Assembly (NCBI GenBank): GCA_964438025.1
Contig: CAYTIK010000013.1
Coordinates: 1-26,005 of the forward strand
DNA length: 26,005 nt
Source: GCA-002790615 sp964438025
GTDB taxonomy: Bacteria > Patescibacteriota > Minisyncoccia > Moranbacterales > UBA2206
Direction: 5' to 3'
Shown: one piece after another, positions 7,074-13,671 of the stretch
How positions within the stretch are numbered: the stretch's first letter is position 1
Layout of the letters: every line of letters starts with the position of its first letter
The notes under the pieces: model-generated
Told to the model about the DNA's origin: nothing
Databases searched by the model: none
Seen by the model: only the letters and a program-made list of their open reading frames with translations
Translations under genes and position numbers: made by a program

Positions 7074-7105
7074 ATTTTTTTTAATTTGCCATTTAAAATT
7101 TGAAG

Positions 7106-7828
7106 TTAGATATTCTCCCAACACATTTGGAAAATCATTTTCATAGTTTCGGCGATGGGTGTGGATTCGATGATGACGCCGATTTTATCGCGCGCGGACG
7201 CGATGGCAATTTTGTTGGCGTAAATGTTAATTTCTATTTTAAAAATATATTTTTCCGAATCCACTGTCTTGGATTTACGCAAATGATCCTTATCTTCTTT
7301 TTTATATTCTCCGGTGATTTTTGTCAGCGGGTAGATTAAATTTTCTTTAATCTTTTTTTTGGCTCTTTTGGCAATGTAGTTCTGGCACCATTCATCGCCG
7401 AGGAGCTTGATGGCGTCATCCGAAGCCCAGCCGTAAACTTGGACGCCGGGGTAATGGAATAAATCTTCATAAACCTTTTTTAAACCTTCGATTCCTTCAT
7501 AAAACCAGACTTTGGGCTTTAAGTTGCTGACGTTATTAATGGAGTTAAGTTCTGGAAGGATCTGTTTTAAAAGAGATTCTCTCTTTTTGATAATAATGGC
7601 TAAATCTTCCGGTTCGGTGGCGATATACTTTATTTTCTTTCCCTTGCTGGTAGTGCGTATATAGCCGGCGTTAGTCATATCATCAATGATGTCGTAGATA
7701 GTGGTGCGCTTAATGCCCCCCTTTTCAGCCATTTCTTTAATGGAAGTCTCGCCCAATTCAAGGCAAGCCAGGTAAATTTTGGCTTGTTTCTCGCTTAAAC
7801 CGAGTTGTTGGAGAGTAGAGATAAGCAT
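7106..7828 (-). CDS. TrmB-family transcriptional regulator
   Basis: A DNA-binding regulator of the TrmB type. Residues about 9-70 form the winged helix: LGLSEKQAKIYLACLELGE, then IKRTTIYDIIDDMTNAGYI as the recognition helix and wing. Residues about 100-240 form the C-terminal effector/regulatory part typical of the family (YEGIEGLKKVYEDLF, VYGWASDDAI). At 240 aa it is a common length for the short members; the ligand cannot be read from the sequence. It has its own promoter (7864-7892, minus strand). A near-palindrome around TCGA lies between promoter and start codon, and a related sequence precedes the divergent receiver gene, suggesting autoregulation and control of that operon. No SD is obvious. 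The family call is strong, the targets are inferred. Confidence 0.85.
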   Translation of the reverse strand: MLISTLQQLGLSEKQAKIYLACLELGETSIKEMAEKGGIKRTTIYDIIDDMTNAGYIRTTSKGKKIKYIATEPEDLAIIIKKRESLLKQILPELNSINNVSNLKPKVWFYEGIEGLKKVYEDLFHYPGVQVYGWASDDAIKLLGDEWCQNYIAKRAKKKIKENLIYPLTKITGEYKKEDKDHLRKSKTVDSEKYIFKIEINIYANKIAIASARDKIGVIIESTPIAETMKMIFQMCWENI

Positions 7829-7834
7829 CTTTTT

Positions 7835-7850
7835 AAAATGTCGATATTTT
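7835..7850. promoter_or_regulatory. Possible operator in the leader of the TrmB-type gene
   Basis: aaaatgtcgatatttt is palindromic at 14 of 16 positions (AAAAT arms, TCGA centre) and lies just downstream of the predicted start of the minus-strand transcript. The core atgtcga recurs at 7983-7989 before the divergent operon. Confidence 0.4.
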
Positions 7851-7863
7851 AGACTACATTTAT

Positions 7864-7892
7864 AGTATATCAGACTAGCAGGATAAAGTCAA
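7864..7892 (-). promoter_or_regulatory. Promoter of the TrmB-type regulator
   Basis: Read on the minus strand: TTGACT (7892-7887), 17-nt spacer, TATACT (7869-7864). The predicted start is near 7857. Confidence 0.7.
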
Positions 7893-7982
7893 ATAAAATA
7901 GCAAAATAATCCTTTATCTTAAGATAAATAAACTTTTATGAGTAATTCTTTTTGGCTTATTTTAGCCTCAATATATTAAATT

Positions 7983-7993
7983 ATGTCGAAATA
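7983..7993. promoter_or_regulatory. Possible regulator site before the receiver-gene promoter
   Basis: atgtcgaaata shares atgtcga-at with the palindrome at 7835-7850 and ends 2 nt before the -35 box at 7995. A site here could repress or activate the 8093-9029 operon. Confidence 0.35.
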
Positions 7994-7994
7994 C

Positions 7995-8023
7995 TTGACA
8001 AAATATCTCAAACCTGCTATACT
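7995..8023 (+). promoter_or_regulatory. Strong promoter of the receiver-protein operon
   Basis: TTGACA at 7995-8000, exact 17-nt spacer, TATACT at 8018-8023. One base from the full consensus, so strong unless regulated. Start expected near 8030. Confidence 0.75.
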
Positions 8024-8092
8024 GCTCTGTTACAATAGAAAAGCGAGCGAACCTTGAAAACTAAATACTTATAACAAAAGGAGGAAAGAACG

Positions 8093-8491
8093 ATGAAAAA
8101 AGCTCTGGTAGTTGATGATACTTTAATTGAAGTGTCTAATTGGTGTCGTGTTATCCGTAAATTATTTCGTGAGGCTGGTATTTTCTTGGATTTTGTTACT
8201 TCTGCTGATGCGGGAGTAGCAACAGTTAAAAATTGTCACTACGATATTGTTTTCATGGACGGAACCTTTTTATTGAGCGGTGAAGATGACGATAAAGAAA
8301 TTTTGTCTGATGTCCAAGGAGTTGATGCCATAAGAGCAATTCGTTCTTTCAGTTTAATTCCAATCATCATGATTTCTGCTTCAGATCAGTTAAAAGAAAA
8401 AGGACTTGCTGCTGGTGCAAATGGTGCGGTTGAGAAAAGTAATATGCAAGGCTGGCTCGCTGAAGCTAAAAAATTAATTCAGCCACAATAA
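8093..8491 (+). CDS. Stand-alone response regulator receiver domain protein
   Basis: A single CheY-like receiver domain without output domain, 132 aa. Key residues: acidic pair Asp8-Asp9, phospho-acceptor Asp56 (YDIVFMD), switch Ser95 in IIMISAS, and Lys115 in AVEKSN. Between Asp56 and the next helix is an unusually long acidic loop (about 62-76, SGEDDDKEILSDVQG). The start is fixed by the strong SD AAAGGAGG ending 10 nt before the ATG. It shares a transcript with the 159-aa gene at 8550, bounded by a near-consensus promoter and a 12-bp terminator. No histidine kinase is in the window, so the partner is unknown; it may signal through protein contacts as CheY or Spo0F do. Confidence 0.85.
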   Translation: MKKALVVDDTLIEVSNWCRVIRKLFREAGIFLDFVTSADAGVATVKNCHYDIVFMDGTFLLSGEDDDKEILSDVQGVDAIRAIRSFSLIPIIMISASDQLKEKGLAAGANGAVEKSNMQGWLAEAKKLIQPQ

Positions 8492-8549
8492 ATTTGAGCT
8501 AAGTATTGGAACATTAAACTAATCATCGCAAAAAGAAAGGGGAAGAGAA

Positions 8550-9029
8550 ATGAAAATTAAAAGAGTAGATCGGGAAATTGAATGGAAAGCAACCGTATGG
8601 GAGTGGGAAAGAAATGCACGCACCATTATCTTTGGATGTGATATTGAGGAAATTGAAATAGAAGAAATTGTTTTATGTAAAATTGACAAAATCGATCCAG
8701 ACTATTATTTTTGGGAAAATCTTGAATATGAAGATAAAATTCCTCTTGGGCTGACTGTTGCCAGATTCTTTAATGATAATCCGAACAAAATTCCAAAAAA
8801 ATGGGCTGGAAAAAAAATAATCTTTTCGGGAACTGTAAAAATCCAATATATAGATGGAAGATATAAGTCATTTTTATTCGGCGGACCGGATGAAGAATAT
8901 TACCATTATTATTGCCTAACAGTAGAAAAAAACGGTAAATCCGCGTTTCTCGAACCCATCAGAGTTGATCATTGTAAACGTGGCCAAATTTTAGCTGCGT
9001 ATCCAGATGGTTCTGAAAATAAAAACTAA
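8550..9029 (+). CDS. Hypothetical protein, second gene of the receiver operon
   Basis: 159 aa, not recognised. It has no signal peptide or membrane helix, and is rich in aromatic residues (Trp, Tyr) and acidic patches. A beta-rich pattern is suggested by alternating hydrophobics, such as KKIIFSGTVKIQYIDGRY at about 92-109. Three Cys are present (FGCD, VLCK, DHCK). The start is supported by the purine-rich SD AAAGGGGAAG before the ATG. It lies 58 nt after the receiver gene and before the terminator at 9072, so the two are probably co-transcribed. It could be a partner or output of the receiver protein; this is inference from position only. Confidence 0.7.
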   Translation: MKIKRVDREIEWKATVWEWERNARTIIFGCDIEEIEIEEIVLCKIDKIDPDYYFWENLEYEDKIPLGLTVARFFNDNPNKIPKKWAGKKIIFSGTVKIQYIDGRYKSFLFGGPDEEYYHYYCLTVEKNGKSAFLEPIRVDHCKRGQILAAYPDGSENKN

Positions 9030-9071
9030 ATCACAAGAGACTTATAGAAAGGGGGTGATAACAAAAATACG

Positions 9072-9108
9072 GAGCCAAGTTTTGGAACATCAAAACTTGG
9101 CTCTTTTT
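9072..9108 (+). terminator. Strong intrinsic terminator of the receiver operon
   Basis: Perfect 12-bp stem gagccaagtttt (9072-9083) / aaaacttggctc (9092-9103), loop ggaacatc, then TTTTT. An orphan SD-like gaaagggggtgat (about 9047-9059) precedes it without a usable start codon. Confidence 0.85.
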
Positions 9109-9135
9109 CTATCATAAAAATCAAACTTTATGCAA

Positions 9136-9173
9136 ATACTACAAATCATTATATACGCAATGATTTGTAGTAT
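9136..9173. repeat. 15-bp perfect hairpin
   Basis: atactacaaatcatt (9136-9150) and its complement (9159-9173), loop of 8 nt. Second of five hairpins in the 333-nt gap between convergent genes; that gap holds no gene. Confidence 0.7.
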
Positions 9174-9185
9174 AAGGTATTTTTA

Positions 9186-9226
9186 TAACAAATTTTTGCT
9201 ATCGCAAGAATTTGTTAGAATTTTTT
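9186..9226 (+). terminator. Hairpin with ttgctatcgcaa core and T-run
   Basis: Arms taacaaatt and aatttgtta (9186-9194, 9209-9217) enclose ttgc/gcaa around the loop tatc. A T-run follows at 9221-9226. The 15-mer ttgctatcgcaagaa recurs exactly in a hairpin after rpoC (25761-25775). Confidence 0.55.
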
Positions 9227-9227
9227 A

Positions 9228-9255
9228 AAAACCGGAAATAATCCGGTTTTGTTTC
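9228..9255 (+). terminator. Hairpin aaaaccgga/tccggtttt
   Basis: Perfect 9-bp stem (9228-9236 with 9242-9250), loop aataa, followed by gtttc. The A/T flanks make it usable as a terminator on either strand. Confidence 0.6.
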
Positions 9256-9277
9256 TCCTAACATCGGATGTTAGGAG
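9255..9277. repeat. 10-bp perfect hairpin
   Basis: ctcctaacat (9255-9264) / atgttaggag (9268-9277), loop cgg. No T-run on either side. Confidence 0.6.
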
Positions 9278-9290
9278 AGCAATTATAATT

Positions 9291-9329
9291 TAAAGCCGAG
9301 CTTTAGGAATTTCCTAAAGCTCGGCTTTA
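9291..9329. terminator. 19-bp perfect palindrome before the gpmI 3' end
   Basis: taaagccgagctttaggaa (9291-9309) and its exact complement (9311-9329) flank one base. It lies 35 nt beyond the gpmI stop codon and is the likely transcript end on the minus strand, though no clear T-run follows there. Reiterated words like cgaatactagatac follow at 9335-9364. Confidence 0.55.
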
Positions 9330-9363
9330 GTATACCGAATACTAGATACTAATATGCTGAATA

Positions 9364-10926
9364 CTATTTGAGTATCGGCAGCAGGCTTTCGCCGGTCATG
9401 TCAGCCGGCTTGTCGATTTGCAATAGATCCAGCACAGTCGGCGCCACATCGCTCAAAAGCCCGGCGATTTTAATTTCGGTATTTTTGGACGGCGTTCTTT
9501 CCCGGTGGTTTTCCGGCGTGACAAACCACAAAGGAACCGGGTTGGCCGTGTGTTCGGTTTTTTTCTCGCCGGTAAAACTATCGAGCATTTCTTCGGCGTT
9601 GCCATGGTCGGCGGTGATTAACAGGCAGCCTTTTTTCAACAAGGTAGCTGTGATTAATTTGCCTAAAAAATTATCTATGGTTTCAACCGATTTGATAGTC
9701 GCAGCTTCGTTGCCGGTATGCCCGATAATATCAGCATTAGCATAATTGATTAAAATAAAATCGTAAACTTCCTGATTGATGGCCGTAATGGTTTTGGCCG
9801 TCAATTCCTGGGCTTTCATCTGAGGAACTTCCTCGAAACGGTTGACCTTGAAGGATGGCACGATCACCCGGTCTTCTTTGGGAAAAGCTTCTTCGTTGCC
9901 GCCATTGAAAAAATAAGTGACATGGGCGAATTTTTCTGTTTCCGCGATGCGCAGCTGACGCAAATTATTTTGGCTCAGCACTTTGCCCAGAGGAGTCTTA
10001 ACTTCATCCGGCGCATAAGCGACGTTCGTGGGTAAGTCATCTTCATATTTTATCAACGTGGTAAAATTCAAATTTTTTAAATATTCTTTGGGAAATTTGT
10101 CGAAACTGGGCAGGACAAAAGCTTTGGCTAGCTCGCGGGCACGGTCTTCCCGGATATTGAAAAAAATTACCGAATCCTTGTCTTGGATCGTGTGCGTCGA
10201 ACCGTCCGCTTCCGCGACGATGGCCGGCTCCAGATATTCATCGAAAATATTTTTGGCATAAGAATTTTTAAGGTAAGCTTCCGGATCTTGGATTTTCTCT
10301 CCAGCGCCTTTGGTCAGCAAATCGTAAGCTTTTTTGACGCGTTCCCAATTATTGTTGCGGTCCATAGAAAAGTTCCGGCCGACTAAGGAAGCGATCCGGC
10401 CCACGCCCAGCTGCTGGAGTTTGTTTTTTAATTTTTGTATGGCTTCTACAGCCGAATCGGGAGCGGAGTCCCGGCCGTCGGTAAAAACATGGACAAAAAC
10501 TTTTTCCACTTTTTCGTTTTTGGCCATTTCCAGCAGGGCGTAAAGATGGTCGGCATAAGAATGGATGCAGCCGCTACTTAATAATCCCATCAAGTGCAGG
10601 GCGGAATTATTCTGCTTGGCGGAATTGATGGCCTGCAAAAGTGCGGGATTTTTGAAAAAATTTCCGCTTTGGATATCCATCGTGATGCGGGCCAAATCCT
10701 GATAAATGATTTTTCCGGCACCTAAAGTCTTATGCCCGACTTCTGAATTGCCCGATTCTCCCCAAAAAAGCCCGACCGAAATGCCAGAAGCCTGCAAGCC
10801 TATGCAAGGATAAAAATTATTGAGCTTGGCGAAAACAGGCAGCTTGGCTCGCAGTAAAGCGTTGCCTTTTTCATTCTTGCCGATTCCCCAGCCATCCAAA
10901 ACAACTAGAACTACGGGTTTGAACAT
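9364..10926 (-). CDS. gpmI: 2,3-bisphosphoglycerate-independent phosphoglycerate mutase
   Basis: It interconverts 3- and 2-phosphoglycerate in glycolysis through a phosphoserine intermediate, with two Mn ions in an alkaline-phosphatase-type fold. Metal ligand Asp11 (VVLDGWG) and nucleophile Ser61 (GESGNSEVGH) sit within one residue of the positions known in the Geobacillus enzyme. Further signatures are VFTDGRDSAPDSA, the metal motif ITADHGNAEEM, and HTANPVPLW. At 520 aa it is a complete family member. The start is the ATG giving MFKPVVLVVLDGWG; no strong SD is seen and the leader is short (about 27 nt). Its promoter shares the -35 region with that of rny on the other strand. Confidence 0.97.
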   Translation of the reverse strand: MFKPVVLVVLDGWGIGKNEKGNALLRAKLPVFAKLNNFYPCIGLQASGISVGLFWGESGNSEVGHKTLGAGKIIYQDLARITMDIQSGNFFKNPALLQAINSAKQNNSALHLMGLLSSGCIHSYADHLYALLEMAKNEKVEKVFVHVFTDGRDSAPDSAVEAIQKLKNKLQQLGVGRIASLVGRNFSMDRNNNWERVKKAYDLLTKGAGEKIQDPEAYLKNSYAKNIFDEYLEPAIVAEADGSTHTIQDKDSVIFFNIREDRARELAKAFVLPSFDKFPKEYLKNLNFTTLIKYEDDLPTNVAYAPDEVKTPLGKVLSQNNLRQLRIAETEKFAHVTYFFNGGNEEAFPKEDRVIVPSFKVNRFEEVPQMKAQELTAKTITAINQEVYDFILINYANADIIGHTGNEAATIKSVETIDNFLGKLITATLLKKGCLLITADHGNAEEMLDSFTGEKKTEHTANPVPLWFVTPENHRERTPSKNTEIKIAGLLSDVAPTVLDLLQIDKPADMTGESLLPILK

Positions 10927-10959
10927 AAAATAAAATCAAGAGTATATTTAACTGATTCT

Positions 10960-10988
10960 ATCTTATCATTTTAAGCTTCTTTTGACAA
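10960..10988 (-). promoter_or_regulatory. gpmI promoter, overlapping the rny -35 box
   Basis: Minus strand: TTGTCA (10988-10983), 17-nt spacer, TAAGAT (10965-10960). The -35 hexamer overlaps that of the rny promoter by five bases. Confidence 0.7.
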
Positions 10989-11010
10989 AAGAACGCCGTT
11001 GTAATACTAT
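10982..11010 (+). promoter_or_regulatory. rny promoter
   Basis: TTGACA at 10982-10987, 17-nt spacer, TACTAT at 11005-11010; start near 11017. Polymerase cannot occupy this and the gpmI promoter at the same time. Confidence 0.7.
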
Positions 11011-11067
11011 TTTAAAGTAAGAAGTAAATTATTTTTCATTGATAGCTATAAAACTTAAAGGAGGCAC

Positions 11068-11196
11068 ATGTTGGAAGTTTATCAATTGAATAGCGAAAAA
11101 AAATATGGAAGTGAATCTCTGGGTCATTTTGGCTGTCTTTTTAGCTCTCTCCGGAGGAGCTATGCTAGGTTATTATGTCAGGCAAACAGTCGCTAA
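11068..11196 (+). other. SD-led short ORF overlapping the start of rny
   Basis: A strong SD AAAGGAGG (11056-11063) sits 4 nt before ATG 11068, which opens a 42-codon frame ending at 11194-11196, beyond the rny start at 11105. The frame runs through eight A (11096-11103). Removing one A would fuse it to rny, giving MLEVYQLNSEKN plus the annotated N-terminus. So this may be the true rny start with a homopolymer indel, a slippage site, or a leader peptide. The peptide after the A-run looks random. Confidence 0.5.
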
Positions 11197-12637
11197 AAAA
11201 CAACTGGGCACCGCCGAAGGCAAAGCCCTCAAAATAATCGCCGAAGCCGACGAAAGGGCTAAAGAACTGATCTTGGAATCCAAATCCAAGGCTGTTAATA
11301 TTCTCGAAGAAGCGAAAAAAAAAGAGCAAGAAAGGGAAAATCAGATCATCCGGTCGGAAGAACGGCTGGGGAAAAGGGAAGAATTGCTGGATAAAAAAAC
11401 CGAAGAAATCGATCGGGCGCGCGGTATTTTAGAAAAAAAAGCCGAAGAAATCAGAGTTATCAAAAAAGATACGGAAGAAGTCCGCAAGCAGGAACTGAAA
11501 AGATTAGAAAAAATTGCCGGACTGTCCAAGGAAAACGCCAAAAAAGTCTTGTTGCAATTGACCGAAGAAGAAAGCAAAGAATTGCTGGTGAAAAAAATCA
11601 AAGATCTGGAAGTAAATGGGATCGACGAACTGAATAAAAGAGCGCGGGATATCATGACTCAGGCAATCCAAAAATATGCCGGCTCGCACGCGGCCGAAGT
11701 GACCACCAGTACCGTCAGTATCGCTTCGGACGAACTCAAAGGCCGCATCATCGGCCGGGAAGGCCGGAACATCAAGGCGCTGGAAAAACTGACCGGAGTG
11801 GAAATCATCGTGGATGATACGCCGGAAGCTATCGTCATTTCCGGCTTTGATCCGATCCGCAGGGAGATCGCCCGCATCACGATTGAAAAATTAGTAGCTG
11901 ATGGCCGTATCCATCCGACCAAAATCGAAGAATCTTACGAGTTCGCGAAAAATGAAATTAACAATAAAATCAAAGAAGCCGGCGAAGCGGCGGCTTACGA
12001 TGTCGGCGTGGCCGGCTTGGATCCAAAATTAATCCAAGTTTTGGGCCGTTTGCGCTACCGGACCAGCTATGGGCAGAATGCCTTGCTGCATTCTTTGGAA
12101 GTAGCGCATCTATCCAGTGCTTTAGCCAGTGAACTAGGAGCGGACGTGACTTTGGCGAAAAAAGCTGGGCTACTGCATGATATTGGAAAATCGATCGACC
12201 ATGAAGTGCAAGGTACGCACGTGGAAATCGGCATTAAAATTCTGCAGAAATTCGGTTTGAGCAAAGATATCATCGATGCCATGAAACCGCACCACGAAGA
12301 TTATCCTTTTGAAACTAAAGAGTCCATGATTATTGCGGCGGCGGATGCCATTTCCGCCAGCCGGCCGGGCGCCCGCAAAGATACGCTGGAAGATTATTTG
12401 AAAAGACTGGGCGACTTGGAAGATGTAGCCAATTCTTTTCCGGAAGTGGAAAAAACTTACGCCATCCAGGCTGGTCGGGAAATCCGCGTGTTTGTCAAGC
12501 CGGAAAAAATCGATGATTTAGGCGCAATCAAACTTTCGCGTTCTATCGCGGATAAGATAGAAAAAGAATTAAAATACCCAGGAGAAATAAAAGTAAATGT
12601 CATTCGGGAAACGCGGTCAGTGGAAATCGCCCGGTAA
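11105..12637 (+). CDS. rny: Ribonuclease Y
   Basis: A membrane-anchored endoribonuclease that starts mRNA turnover. An N-terminal helix (about 5-26, LWVILAVFLALSGGAML) is followed by a long charged coiled coil (about 35-180), a KH domain with GRIIGREGRNIKALE from 213, an HD domain with the metal pair His358-Asp359 (LLHDIGK), and a C-terminal domain ending RETRSVEIAR. At 510 aa it matches the family. The ATG at 11105 has no SD; an in-frame stop lies at 11087, so the frame cannot be extended without a shift. Alternatives are the SD-led ATG at 11068 through a shift at the A-run, or an internal ATG at 11162 (Met20) preceded by GGAGGAGC, which would remove half the membrane helix. Confidence 0.95.
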   Translation: MEVNLWVILAVFLALSGGAMLGYYVRQTVAKKQLGTAEGKALKIIAEADERAKELILESKSKAVNILEEAKKKEQERENQIIRSEERLGKREELLDKKTEEIDRARGILEKKAEEIRVIKKDTEEVRKQELKRLEKIAGLSKENAKKVLLQLTEEESKELLVKKIKDLEVNGIDELNKRARDIMTQAIQKYAGSHAAEVTTSTVSIASDELKGRIIGREGRNIKALEKLTGVEIIVDDTPEAIVISGFDPIRREIARITIEKLVADGRIHPTKIEESYEFAKNEINNKIKEAGEAAAYDVGVAGLDPKLIQVLGRLRYRTSYGQNALLHSLEVAHLSSALASELGADVTLAKKAGLLHDIGKSIDHEVQGTHVEIGIKILQKFGLSKDIIDAMKPHHEDYPFETKESMIIAAADAISASRPGARKDTLEDYLKRLGDLEDVANSFPEVEKTYAIQAGREIRVFVKPEKIDDLGAIKLSRSIADKIEKELKYPGEIKVNVIRETRSVEIAR

Positions 12638-12644
12638 TGTGGGG

Positions 12645-12653
12645 TGTGGATAA
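12645..12653 (-). promoter_or_regulatory. DnaA-box-like nonamer after rny
   Basis: The minus strand reads TTATCCACA, the DnaA box consensus. The 14-mer gggtgtggataact around it also occurs at 18233-18246. Two isolated boxes without dnaA or AT-rich repeats nearby do not make an origin; they may be shared element ends. Confidence 0.3.
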
Positions 12654-12778
12654 CTACCATTTGCTTTATTTAAGACAAAAAGAGTAAAATTACAGTAGAT
12701 AATATAATTCAAGTTCCTTTGACGGCAGGTCTCTTAAGGCTTACGTTCAAGGATAAATTTAGAAAGGGAGGTGATAGT

Positions 12779-13063
12779 ATGGCGAAAAATATCAATAAGG
12801 ACGCTTTAGTGGATGAAATTTCCGTTAAGACCGAACTCTCCAAAAAGGATGTGGAAATGGTGATTGATTCCATGGTGGAAGCGATAACCAAGAATTTGAA
12901 GGAAGGCAGCAAAGTGACTTTGACCGGTTTTGGAACCTTCCGTGTTTCCAACCGGGCGGCCAGAGTCGGCATCAATCCGCAAACCAAAGCCAAGATCCAG
13001 ATTCCGGCGATGAATGTGCCAAAATTTACTTCCGGCAAGGCATTGAAAGAAGCGATCAGATAA
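12779..13063 (+). CDS. HU-family DNA-binding protein
   Basis: A small histone-like protein that bends and packages DNA as a dimer. 94 aa. It contains the N-terminal helical dimer interface (MAKNINKDALVDEISVKTEL) and the family core LTGFGTFRVSNRAARVGINPQT at about 50-70. The DNA-binding arm is at about 56-78 (GINPQTKAKIQIPAMNVPKF), with the SGKALKEAI end. The start is set by the SD GGGAGGTGAT 5 nt before ATG 12779; a longer in-frame reading from 12719 adds 20 residues without homology and is rejected. It is transcribed alone, with a perfect TATAAT at 12703-12708 as possible -10 (its -35 is poor). HU and IHF cannot be separated confidently by eye. Confidence 0.93.
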   Translation: MAKNINKDALVDEISVKTELSKKDVEMVIDSMVEAITKNLKEGSKVTLTGFGTFRVSNRAARVGINPQTKAKIQIPAMNVPKFTSGKALKEAIR

Positions 13064-13120
13064 TAAACAGATTTTTTTAAACATCTTTTGATTCCACTGA
13101 AAGTGGATAAGAAGGTAGTG

Positions 13121-13149
13121 ATAAAATCCCGTTTCTGACGGGATTTTAT
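13121..13149 (+). terminator. Intrinsic terminator of the HU gene
   Basis: Perfect 12-bp stem ataaaatcccgt (13121-13132) / acgggattttat (13138-13149), loop ttctg, T-rich 3' arm. The symmetric A/T flanks could stop polymerase from both sides. Confidence 0.8.
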
Positions 13150-13154
13150 TATGG

Positions 13155-13265
13155 CCCCGCACATCAATTCTAATTAAAAATTCGTGTAATATAAAATTAC
13201 AAAATAAAATCGCCTAACGGCTCTGATATATGTTATGTATGATTTTTCCAGAATTGATGTGGGGG
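13155..13265. repeat. Palindromic element B, related to element C
   Basis: Left arm ccccgcacatcaattct (13155-13171) matches the complement of the right arm (13250-13265) with one gap. The central 15-mer cgcctaacggctctg (13211-13225) occurs in inverse orientation at 18165-18179 inside element C, with similar distances to the arms. No coding capacity. Confidence 0.65.
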
Positions 13266-13275
13266 TAAAGAAAAA

Positions 13276-13304
13276 TTGACTATTCGAAGGCGAAAATATA
13301 TTAT
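13276..13304 (+). promoter_or_regulatory. Promoter of the tRNA pair
   Basis: TTGACT at 13276-13281, 17-nt spacer, TATTAT at 13299-13304. A cccgcc/ggcggg hairpin (13328-13343) lies between the start and the first tRNA. Confidence 0.65.
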
Positions 13305-13353
13305 AGTTAAGTATCGCGGAGCGTCGTCCCGCCATACGGCGGGATAAATATAC

Positions 13354-13424
13354 CGGAGCGTAGTATAGTGGTAGTACGAGTGGTTTGGGACCATTTAGTC
13401 CGAGTTCGATTCTCGGCGCTCCGA
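13354..13424 (+). tRNA. tRNA-Pro (anticodon TGG)
   Basis: Acceptor cggagcg (13354-13360) pairs with cgctccg (13417-13423), discriminator A13424. The anticodon loop is tttggga, giving TGG. The T arm is ccgag-ttcgatt-ctcgg. CCA is not encoded (caaag follows), so it must be added by a nucleotidyltransferase. Confidence 0.93.
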
Positions 13425-13499
13425 CAAAGAAAATGAAAAATTAAAAAATCAAAGTTCAAAATTTTTGAGTTTTGAAATTTGAGTTTTGAATTAATCAAC

Positions 13500-13573
13500 G
13501 CGAGTATCGTATATCGGTATTACCTCAGCTTTCCAAGCTGATGAGAGGGGTTCGACTCCCCTTACTCGCTCCA
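13500..13573 (+). tRNA. tRNA-Gly (anticodon TCC), CCA encoded
   Basis: Acceptor gcgagta (13500-13506) pairs with tactcgc (13563-13569), discriminator T13570, then CCA at 13571-13573. The anticodon loop is tttccaa, giving TCC. The T arm is aggggttcgactcccct. The terminator at 13584-13608 follows. Confidence 0.93.
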
Positions 13574-13583
13574 GTAAAAAATG

Positions 13584-13608
13584 AGGCTAATTGAAGCCTT
13601 GTTTTTTA
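13584..13608 (+). terminator. Terminator of the tRNA transcript
   Basis: aggct (13584-13588) / agcct (13595-13599), loop aattga, then tgttttttatt. Confidence 0.65.
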
Positions 13609-13632
13609 TTACCTGCAAGGGGAATTGAACCG

Positions 13633-13641
13633 TGGTATAAT
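13633..13641 (+). promoter_or_regulatory. Extended -10 promoter before the ParB-like gene
   Basis: TGG-TATAAT: a perfect -10 with the extended TG. No good -35 is visible. Start near 13648, 24 nt before the ATG. Confidence 0.5.
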
Positions 13642-13671
13642 TAAATAAAAAATAAGTTGATAAAATAAATC

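Noticed and set aside
9047..9070. Start of a further gene after the orphan SD gaaagggggtgat
   Set aside because: No start codon at a usable distance, and a strong terminator begins at 9072.
12640..12655. Replication origin from DnaA-like boxes
   Set aside because: Only two isolated boxes 5.6 kb apart, no dnaA/dnaN, no cluster and no unwinding element.
12719..12778. N-terminal extension of the HU protein
   Set aside because: The 20 extra residues have no family similarity, and a strong SD lies directly before the ATG at 12779.
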